Source: Methylobacterium sp.
GTDB taxonomy: Bacteria; Pseudomonadota; Alphaproteobacteria; Rhizobiales; Beijerinckiaceae
NCBI GenBank assembly: GCA_021154065.1
Contig: JAJKJG010000118.1
Span: forward strand, 1 to 5,064
Reading direction: 5' to 3'
Length of the DNA stretch: 5,064 nt
The notes under the pieces were generated by a model. It worked only from the letters and a program-made list of their open reading frames with translations, searched no databases and was not told where the DNA came from. The position numbers and the translations under genes were made by a program. Shown here piece after piece: positions 1 to 5,064 of the stretch. Each line of letters opens with the position of its first letter. Within the stretch, counting starts at the first letter, position 1.

Positions 1-2868
1 CATGCCGGCCGCCATGGCGATCGTCGTCATCACGATCGGCCGCGCGCGCTTGCGGCCGGCGTCGACGATCGCGGCGTTGCGCTCGACGCCCTTGGCGATC
101 TCCTCGACGGCGAAGTCGACGAGGAGGATGGCGTTCTTCGTCACGATGCCCATCAGCATCAGGAAGCCGATCACGACCGGCAGGCTGATCGCCTTCTGGG
201 TCACGACGAGCGCCAGGATCGCGCCGCCGATCGACAGCGGCAGCGAGAGCAGGATCGTGAACGGCTGGAAGAAATTCGCGAACAGGAGGATGAGCACGCC
301 GAGCACCATCATGACGCCGGCCCCCATCGCCTTGCCGAAGCTCTCGAATACCTCGGTCATGACCTCGGCGTCGCCGGTCTGCTTGATCGTGACGCCGGCC
401 GGCAGGTTCTTCGCCGTCGGCAGCGCGAAGATCTCGGCCAGGACCTCGCCGAGCGCGTCGGTGCCGTTCAGATCCGCCTCGAGCGCGACCCGCAGGGCGC
501 GGTCGTACCGGTCGATCGAGGTCGGCCCCTGCCCGAGCTCGACGTCGGCGACGGCCGAGAGCGGCACCGCGGCGCCGTTCTTCGCCGGCACCTTGAGCAG
601 CTCGAGCAGCTGACGGTCGCCGCGCACGCTCTCGGGCAGCTGCACCCGGATCGGCACCTGCCGGTCGCCGGCATCGAACTTGGCGAGGTTCGCGCCGATG
701 TCGCCGATGGTTCCGACCCGCACCGTCTCGGCGATGACGTCGGTCGAGACGGCGAGCTCGGCCGCAACCGCGGGCTTTGGCCGGATGCGGATCTCGGGGC
801 GGTTCAGCGGCGCGGTCGACAGCGGGTTCGAGAGGTGGGCGATCGTCCCCATCTCGCGCTGCAGCTTCGCCGCCGTCTCGATGACGAGGTTCTGGTCGGG
901 CCCGCTAACGATCAGCTGCAGGGCGCGCAGGCCGTTGGCGTTGAGCGTGACGAAGCGGATGTCCGGCACGTCGCGGAACATGCCGGTGATGCGCTCCTCG
1001 AGCTGGCGTTGCCGCAGCTCGCGCTCGGACTTCGGCACATAGGCGACCGTGAAGGTCGCGAGGCGCACCTCCTTCTTGCCCGGCAGCTGCACGCCGCCGT
1101 TGACGAAGACGGAGCGCACTTCCGGCATCTCGCGCAGGCGCGCCGCAAGCCGGTCGGTCACCGCCTTGGTGTCGTCGAGGCGCGATCCGGGCGGCAGCTC
1201 GGCGACGAAGAGCGAGCGGCCCTCGTCGCCCGCCGGCAGGAAGCCGTTGGGGAGGAGCTTCGTCGAGTAGATCGAGCCGGCGAAGAACGCGATGCCGAGG
1301 AGGAAAGTCAGATATTTGTGCCGCACCGACCAGCCGACGAGGCCGGTGTAGGCGCGCATGATAAAGCCGTCCTTCGGCTCCTCGTGCACCTTGTCGCGCA
1401 TGAAATAGGCGGCGAGCATCGGCGTGATCAGCCGCGCGACGAGAAGCGAGAACAGCACCGCGGCCGCGACCGTGATGCCGAACTGCTTGAAGTACTGGCC
1501 GGCGATGCCGCCCATGAAGCTCACCGGCGCGAACACCGCGATGATCGTGAAGGTGATGGCGATCACCGCAAGGCCGATCTCGTCCGCCGCCTCGAGCGAG
1601 GCGCGGTAGGGCGACTTCCCCATCTTGATGTGGCGGACGATGTTCTCGATCTCGACGATGGCGTCGTCGACCAGGATGCCGGTGACGAGCGTGATGGCGA
1701 GGAGGCTGACGAGGTTGAGCGAGAAGCCGAGCGCGTCCATGGCCCAGAACGTCGGAAGCACCGAGAGCGGGATGGCGACCGCCGAGATCAGGGTCGCGCG
1801 CCAGTCCTTCAGGAACAGGAACACGACGAGCACCGCGAGCAGCGCCCCCTCGATCAGCGTGTGCATCGCCGATTCGTAATTGCCGACCGTGTACGGCACC
1901 GTGCTGTCAATGACGTCGAAGCGCGTGCTCGGATGGGACTGGCGCAGCTCGGCGATCTTCTTCTCGACCGCCTGGCCGACCGAGGCGTCGCTCGCGCCCT
2001 TGGCGCGCGACACCGAGAAGGCGACGACCGGCTCGCCGTTGAAGCGGGCGAAGGTGCGCGGCTCGGCGGATGAGTCCGTCAGCATCGCGATCTCGTCGAG
2101 CCTGACCCGGCGCCCGCCGGGAAGCATGACGTTCGTCGCGGCGAGCGTCTCGAGCCGCGAGGCGCCGGCGAGCGTGCGGATCGACTGCTCCTGCCCGCCG
2201 AGCTCGCCGCGGCCGCCGGCGAGATCGACGCTCGTGGCGCGGAGCTGCCGGTTTATCTCGGCGGCCGTGACGCCGAGCGCGAGCAGCCGGTCGGGCTTCA
2301 GCGTCACGCGGATCTCGCGGTCGACGCCGCCGACCCGATCGACGCCGCCGACGCCGCGCACGCTCTGGAGCTGGCGGGCGACGACGTCGTCGACGAACCA
2401 GGACAGCTCTTCGGGCGTCAGCGCCGGGTTCGCGGCCGCGTAGGTCACGATCGGCAGGCCGGCGATCTCGATCCGCTGCACGATCGGCTCGTCGATGGTG
2501 CGCGGCAGGTCCTGCCGGATCTTGGCGATCGCGTCCTTGACGTCGTTGACGGCGCGGTCCTGGTTCGTCTCGAGGCGGAACTCGATCGTCGTCGTCGACA
2601 GCCCTTCCGAGATCGTCGAGATGATGTGCTTGACGCCGTTGATCCCGGAGACCGTGTCCTCGACGCGCTTCGTGACCTGGTTCTGCAGCTCGGAGGGCGC
2701 CGCGCCCGCCTGTGTCACGGTGATCGAGACGATCGGAATGTCGATGTTCGGGAAGCGCGTGATCGGCAGCTGGCGGAAGCTGAAGATCCCGAGGATCAGA
2801 AGGACGATGAACAGCACGATCGACGGGATCGGCTTCCGGATCGCCCAGGCGGAGATGTTGAGGCGCAT
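1..2868 (-). CDS. RND efflux permease, HAE-1 type (partial, C-terminus beyond left edge)
   Basis: Inner-membrane proton-driven pump subunit, which in this family takes hydrophobic or amphiphilic compounds from the periplasm and inner membrane and passes them to an outer-membrane channel. The minus-strand frame is open for 956 codons. It starts with an amphipathic N-terminus (MRLNISAWAIRKP) and a first membrane helix at about residues 14-32, followed by the porter region with FPNIDIP at 39-45. Membrane segments 2-6 lie at about 338-486, with GILVDDAIVEIEN at 397-409 carrying the paired aspartates D401/D402 of the proton relay. Segment 7 is near 518-536, then the second porter region with LPNGFLPAGDEG at 539-550. 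Segments 8-10 lie at about 848-917, with the relay lysine K911 in GIVTKNAILL. The last visible residues (RARPIVMTTIAMAAGM) are the conserved start of segment 11. The DDA signature fits HAE-1 rather than the metal-exporting HME branch. Family members are usually about 1,020-1,070 residues, so roughly 70-110 are missing outside the window. The start ATG overlaps the adaptor stop (TGATG) and has a GGAG eight bases upstream (2877-2880). The exact substrate cannot be read from the sequence. Confidence 0.96.
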   Translation of the reverse strand, partial: MRLNISAWAIRKPIPSIVLFIVLLILGIFSFRQLPITRFPNIDIPIVSITVTQAGAAPSELQNQVTKRVEDTVSGINGVKHIISTISEGLSTTTIEFRLETNQDRAVNDVKDAIAKIRQDLPRTIDEPIVQRIEIAGLPIVTYAAANPALTPEELSWFVDDVVARQLQSVRGVGGVDRVGGVDREIRVTLKPDRLLALGVTAAEINRQLRATSVDLAGGRGELGGQEQSIRTLAGASRLETLAATNVMLPGGRRVRLDEIAMLTDSSAEPRTFARFNGEPVVAFSVSRAKGASDASVGQAVEKKIAELRQSHPSTRFDVIDSTVPYTVGNYESAMHTLIEGALLAVLVVFLFLKDWRATLISAVAIPLSVLPTFWAMDALGFSLNLVSLLAITLVTGILVDDAIVEIENIVRHIKMGKSPYRASLEAADEIGLAVIAITFTIIAVFAPVSFMGGIAGQYFKQFGITVAAAVLFSLLVARLITPMLAAYFMRDKVHEEPKDGFIMRAYTGLVGWSVRHKYLTFLLGIAFFAGSIYSTKLLPNGFLPAGDEGRSLFVAELPPGSRLDDTKAVTDRLAARLREMPEVRSVFVNGGVQLPGKKEVRLATFTVAYVPKSERELRQRQLEERITGMFRDVPDIRFVTLNANGLRALQLIVSGPDQNLVIETAAKLQREMGTIAHLSNPLSTAPLNRPEIRIRPKPAVAAELAVSTDVIAETVRVGTIGDIGANLAKFDAGDRQVPIRVQLPESVRGDRQLLELLKVPAKNGAAVPLSAVADVELGQGPTSIDRYDRALRVALEADLNGTDALGEVLAEIFALPTAKNLPAGVTIKQTGDAEVMTEVFESFGKAMGAGVMMVLGVLILLFANFFQPFTILLSLPLSIGGAILALVVTQKAISLPVVIGFLMLMGIVTKNAILLVDFAVEEIAKGVERNAAIVDAGRKRARPIVMTTIAMAAGM

Positions 2869-4070
2869 CAGCGCGTCTCCGCCGTCGTCGCGACGGTGCG
2901 CTTCGACATCGCGGCCTCGACCGCGACCGCCCGCACCACGTCGCCGTCGCGAAGGAAGCTGCCGGCGCGGGCGACGATCGCCTCGCCGGCCTTGAGCCCT
3001 TCCGTCACCTCGACGAACCCCTCGGCATTGAGGCCGGTCGCGATGCGGCGCACCTCGACCCTGTCGCCGACGACGGCGAGCACCGTCGCGCCGTCGGCGC
3101 CGTAGAGCACCGAGGCGGACGGCACGGCGACGCCGGTGCGGCGCGCGACCTCGACGGTGCCGCGGGCGAAGGAGCCGATGCGCAGGCTCTCGTCCTTTGG
3201 CAGCGCGATGCGCACCTTGCCGAGCCTCGTCGCGCGGTCGACCTCCGGGAAGATGTTGCGGACGCGCCCGTCGATGAAGCGCTGGCCGTCGATCGTCACC
3301 TGCGCTTCGGCGCCTTCCCTGAGGCGCGGCATCTGGACCTCGGTGACCTCGCCCTCGAGCTCGATCTCGCCGTTCATGATGATGCGGAACAGCGATTCGC
3401 CGGCGGCCGACGCGGTCGCGCCGACGCGGGCGTTCTTGCGCGCCACGACGCCCGGCGCCGGGGCGCGAATCTCGGTGCGCGACAGCCGCCACTCGATCTC
3501 GCGCTGCTGCGCTTGCGCCGAGGCGCGCTCGGCCTCGGCGATGCGCAGGCCGTCGCGCGCCGCCGAGAGGCGGCCCTCGGCGGCACGCGCCACCGACACG
3601 CGCTGCTCGAGCGTCGCCTCGGTGGTGTTGCCGCCGCGCATCAGCGCGCGGGCGCGCTCGAGCGCCTGACTTGCCTCGACCTGCGCGGCCTCGGCCTGGA
3701 CGATGGTGCTGCGCGCCTGCGCGATCGCCGCCTCGGCGCGGGTGCGCGTCGCGGCGTTCTGGGCGAGCTGCGTCTCGAGCACGTCGCGCGAGAGCCGGGC
3801 CAGCACCTGCCCTTGCTTCACGACACTGCCTTCCTCGACCAGCACGTCGGCGATGCGGTAGCCCTCGACCTCGGGCGCGACCAGGATCTCCTCGCGCGGA
3901 ACCAGCGTGCCGGTGACGATCGCGCGCTCGACGAGATCGCGCTCGGCGGCGCGGACGACCGTGACCGCCGGTGCCGCCGGGACGTGCGCCTGCGGCGGCT
4001 GCGCGCGCGCGGCGGACGCCGCGACAACGCAAAGGGCGGCGCCGAGCGCCAGGCGGACGAGCGATTTCAT
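2868..4070 (-). CDS. RND efflux periplasmic adaptor subunit (membrane fusion protein, HlyD/AcrA family)
   Basis: Periplasmic adaptor that joins the RND permease to an outer-membrane channel. The 400-residue length is typical. Residues 1-23 form a Sec signal peptide (basic MKSLVR, hydrophobic core, ARA before Q24). C14 is preceded by L13, so no lipobox is seen and a soluble adaptor is more likely than a lipoprotein. The first half of the lipoyl-like domain is about 61-93 (APEVEGYRIADVLVEEGSVV), then an Ala/Glu/Arg-rich coiled-coil hairpin at about 95-197 with a turn near RGGNTTEAT (145-153). The second lipoyl half follows at about 198-230 (RTEIRAPAPGVVARKNARVG), a beta-barrel at about 235-310, and a membrane-proximal domain at about 312-382. 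The gene starts one base after the repressor stop; GGAA eight bases before the ATG, inside the end of the repressor gene, is a weak ribosome site, so translational coupling is likely. Its stop overlaps the permease start. Pairing with an HAE-1 permease supports a multidrug or solvent-type pump; the substrate is unknown. Confidence 0.95.
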   Translation of the reverse strand: MKSLVRLALGAALCVVAASAARAQPPQAHVPAAPAVTVVRAAERDLVERAIVTGTLVPREEILVAPEVEGYRIADVLVEEGSVVKQGQVLARLSRDVLETQLAQNAATRTRAEAAIAQARSTIVQAEAAQVEASQALERARALMRGGNTTEATLEQRVSVARAAEGRLSAARDGLRIAEAERASAQAQQREIEWRLSRTEIRAPAPGVVARKNARVGATASAAGESLFRIIMNGEIELEGEVTEVQMPRLREGAEAQVTIDGQRFIDGRVRNIFPEVDRATRLGKVRIALPKDESLRIGSFARGTVEVARRTGVAVPSASVLYGADGATVLAVVGDRVEVRRIATGLNAEGFVEVTEGLKAGEAIVARAGSFLRDGDVVRAVAVEAAMSKRTVATTAETR

Positions 4071-4071
4071 G

Positions 4072-4731
4072 TCAGCTTTTCCGTTCGGCCGTCGCGGCGG
4101 GCGGCGTTTTCGGCAGGTCGATCCGGCCGGCGAAGGCCGCCTCGATCACCGCCATCACGGACGCGATCTCGGTCTCCGGCGCGAAGCTCGGCAGGATCGC
4201 GCGGCGGACGAAAAGGCCGTCGGCGAGCGTCGATACGAGGGTCGCGAGCGAGCGCGCATCGACGTCCGGAGCGACGAGGCCCCTTTCCTGAGCCTGCCGG
4301 AAGAGCGCCTCCATCCGTCCGTGAATGTCGCATTCGAAGGCGCTGGTCATCGCCGCGAAGACCGGATTGCGGGTCGCCTCGGCCCAGATCTCGAGGCAAA
4401 GGATCGCCTTCTCGCGCGGCTTCTCCTCGAAATGCTTGCGGCCGAGCCGGGCGAAGCTGTCGATGAAATCCTCGGTGCCGGCGAGGGCGTTGAAGTCTTC
4501 CGCCACCTCGGCGCGGTCGCGCTCGGCGAGGCCGCCCGCGATCGCGTCTTTCGAGGGAAAGTAGCGATAGAGGTTGCCGGGACTCATCTTCGCCTCGGCG
4601 GCGACGTCCTGCATGGTGGTGCGGTGGAAGCCCGAGCGCACGAAGCAGCGCTCGGCTGCGTCGAGAATGCGGGCGCGACGCTCGGTTTGAGCTTCGTCGT
4701 CGAACGGGCGATCGGCCTGAAGCGCGGTCAA
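4072..4731 (-). CDS. TetR/AcrR-family transcriptional regulator, likely local repressor of the efflux operon
   Basis: DNA-binding repressor of 219 residues, the usual TetR size. Helix 1 is about 17-33 (ERRARILDAAERCFVRSGF). The helix-turn-helix follows at about 38-60, with TTMQDVAAEAKMSPGNLYRY and then FPSKDAI, the classic TetR_N pattern. Residues from about 75 on are helical and form the ligand-binding and dimerisation part, which is poorly conserved, so the inducer cannot be named. The start is a TTG: the frame upstream reaches a stop at 4762-4764 with no ATG or GTG, and there is no ATG, GTG or TTG between this codon and the DNA-binding domain. A weak GGAT lies seven bases upstream (4739-4742). 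It is the first gene of the operon and ends one base before the adaptor start. A perfect palindrome 16 bases upstream of its start is the probable binding site, implying autorepression along with control of the pump. The repressor role is inferred from family and context. Confidence 0.93.
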   Translation of the reverse strand: MTALQADRPFDDEAQTERRARILDAAERCFVRSGFHRTTMQDVAAEAKMSPGNLYRYFPSKDAIAGGLAERDRAEVAEDFNALAGTEDFIDSFARLGRKHFEEKPREKAILCLEIWAEATRNPVFAAMTSAFECDIHGRMEALFRQAQERGLVAPDVDARSLATLVSTLADGLFVRRAILPSFAPETEIASVMAVIEAAFAGRIDLPKTPPAATAERKS

Positions 4732-4747
4732 GGGGGCTATCCAAGGG

Positions 4748-4771
4748 ATGAGAATGAACGTTCATTCTCAT
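4748..4771. promoter_or_regulatory. Perfect 24-bp palindrome, probable TetR-family operator
   Basis: Each arm reads ATGAGAATGAAC on its own strand and the two meet without a spacer at a central CG; the flanking pair 4747/4772 no longer matches. The core GAATGAACGTTCATTC is AT-richer than its surroundings and resembles the symmetric sites bound by AcrR-like regulators. It covers the end of the predicted -10 element and the expected transcription start of the efflux operon, so bound repressor would block RNA polymerase. Perfect symmetry is read directly; binding by the adjacent regulator is inference. Confidence 0.85.
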
Positions 4772-4797
4772 ATGCGGCCTGCGCCTGCGTCGGTCAA
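4769..4797 (-). promoter_or_regulatory. Predicted sigma-70-type promoter of the efflux operon
   Basis: On the minus strand TTGACC (4797-4792) matches the -35 consensus at five of six positions. After 17 bases comes CATATG (4774-4769), a weak -10; a shifted reading, TATGAG (4772-4767), matches better but with a 19-base spacer. The predicted start near 4762 falls in the centre of the palindrome and would leave a leader of about 30 bases before the TTG start codon. The overlap with the operator supports the call. Confidence 0.6.
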
Positions 4798-4934
4798 GCT
4801 TTGCCGTGGGGCGTTTTGCGGCTGGAGGCAGCTCAAGGCCCTGGAAACCGGACCCTGTGGCAATACGGCCACGGTACGCGCTTAGGGGGACTTCCCATTC
4901 TCCGACGCTATGACTAAACGCGTGCGTTCAGGGG

Positions 4935-4980
4935 CTCCGGTGCGAACATTTGCCGGAGGATGGCTCGCGAGCCGGCATCC
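4935..4980 (+). repeat. Cluster of short overlapping inverted repeats before the CoA-transferase ribosome site
   Basis: CTCCGG (4935-4940) can pair with CCGGAG (4953-4958). TGCCGG (4951-4956) can pair with CCGGCA (4972-4977). GGCTCGCGAGCC (4962-4973) is a perfect 12-bp palindrome, and GGATG (4958-4962) matches CATCC (4976-4980). The first two pairings share 4953-4956 and exclude each other. The cluster ends directly at the AAGGAG. It could be an RNA structure in the leader, a protein site, or chance in GC-rich DNA. Confidence 0.4.
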
Positions 4981-4986
4981 AAGGAG
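4981..4986 (+). promoter_or_regulatory. Strong ribosome binding site for the CoA-transferase gene
   Basis: AAGGAG lies five bases before the ATG at 4992. It decides the start: an ATG at 4987 runs into TGA after one more codon, while the one at 4992 opens the recognisable protein. It is a much better match than the sites of the efflux genes. Confidence 0.8.
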
Positions 4987-4991
4987 ATGAG

Positions 4992-5064
4992 ATGAAGAAG
5001 GTCTATCCGGACGGCAAGGCTGCCCTCGCCGGTCTCCTTCGCGACGACATGACGATCATGGCCG
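4992..5064 (+). CDS. scoA: Succinyl-CoA:3-ketoacid CoA-transferase, subunit A (partial, N-terminus only)
   Basis: Only 24 codons are visible: MKKVYPDGKAAL, then AGLLRDDMTIMA. This is the typical start of the A subunit of bacterial 3-oxoacid CoA-transferases, where a KVY..A..AL.GLL.DGMTIM segment leads into a glycine-rich GGFG(L)CG(I)PE motif that would lie just past the edge. The enzyme moves CoA from succinyl-CoA to acetoacetate in the cytoplasm, serving ketone-body or polyhydroxybutyrate-derived acetoacetate use; close relatives act on 3-oxoadipate (PcaI) or in acetoacetate uptake (AtoD), and 24 residues cannot fully separate these. The catalytic glutamate sits in subunit B, whose gene normally follows directly. 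The gene is divergent from the efflux operon with its own strong ribosome site; a functional link to the pump is not evident. Confidence 0.8.
   Translation, partial: MKKVYPDGKAALAGLLRDDMTIMA

Larger units (their letters stand above)
4732..4991. other. Divergent intergenic control region
   Basis: These 260 bases separate the leftward efflux operon from the rightward CoA-transferase gene. The left part holds the predicted operon promoter and the 24-bp palindrome. The middle (about 4800-4910) shows no gene, RNA or clear repeat; the open frames crossing it are continuations of antisense frames and do not look like proteins. The right part (4917-4980) holds several short GC-rich inverted repeats before the ribosome site of the CoA-transferase. 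A rightward promoter is not clear. TTCCCA (4892-4897) and TAAACG (4915-4920) are 17 bases apart but match the sigma-70 consensus poorly. Confidence 0.8.

Noticed and set aside
835..2073. Long plus-strand open frame of 412 codons opposite the permease
   Set aside because: It lies wholly antisense to a clearly conserved permease, its product is a low-complexity run of Arg, Asp, Glu, His and Ala typical of reverse frames in GC-rich genes, and no convincing domain is visible.
4029..4031. Cysteine at residue 14 of the adaptor as a lipoprotein attachment site
   Set aside because: The preceding residue is leucine rather than Gly, Ala or Ser, so the lipobox pattern fails, and an ARA signal-peptidase I site follows at residue 23.
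4067..4771. Minus-strand frame starting with ATG inside the palindrome, 234 codons, as an alternative regulator reading
   Set aside because: Its product is Arg/Pro/Ser-rich without a helix-turn-helix, while the overlapping frame from the TTG gives a full TetR-family protein.
3513..4917. Overlapping plus-strand open frames of 317 and 336 codons opposite the adaptor and regulator
   Set aside because: They mirror the codon bias of the minus-strand genes, have biased composition and no recognisable domain, and one crosses the control region containing the palindrome.
4892..4920. TTCCCA and TAAACG as the promoter of the CoA-transferase gene
   Set aside because: The 17-base spacing is right, but both hexamers match the consensus weakly and there is no supporting signal.
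4917..4928. AACGC-GT-GCGTT inverted repeat as a second operator
   Set aside because: The arms are only five bases, the sequence differs from the 24-bp palindrome, and such short repeats are common in GC-rich DNA.

Overview
The window is high-GC DNA with strong GC bias at third codon positions. Its gene styles (an HAE-1-type RND pump behind a TetR regulator, and a two-subunit-type CoA-transferase start) suggest an alphaproteobacterium, perhaps Hyphomicrobiales/Rhizobiales-like. The taxonomic guess is inference; no rRNA or lineage marker is present.

Layout: about 93% of the window is one leftward operon on the minus strand, in transcription order a TetR/AcrR-family repressor (4731-4072), a periplasmic membrane fusion protein (4070-2868) and an RND inner-membrane permease (2868 to beyond base 1). 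The permease is incomplete: 956 codons are open without a stop and the frame runs off the left edge inside the eleventh membrane segment. The three genes are almost fused: one base lies between the first two, and the last two overlap by one base (TGATG). On the right, a 260-base intergenic region holds a predicted promoter overlapped by a perfect 24-bp palindrome, the likely operator of the repressor. A divergent plus-strand gene begins at 4992; its 24 visible residues look like the A subunit of succinyl-CoA:3-ketoacid CoA-transferase (ScoA).

How it works together (family knowledge plus inference): the repressor would bind the palindrome and shut off its own operon; an inducing compound would release it and lead to production of adaptor and pump together. 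The pump needs an outer-membrane TolC-like channel, which is not in the window and may lie past the left edge or elsewhere. The CoA-transferase is metabolic and its link to the pump is probably only positional.

I found no mobile element, CRISPR array, RNA gene or obviously novel system. This looks like an ordinary, well-formed multidrug-type efflux operon; the most interesting part is the control region between the divergent genes.
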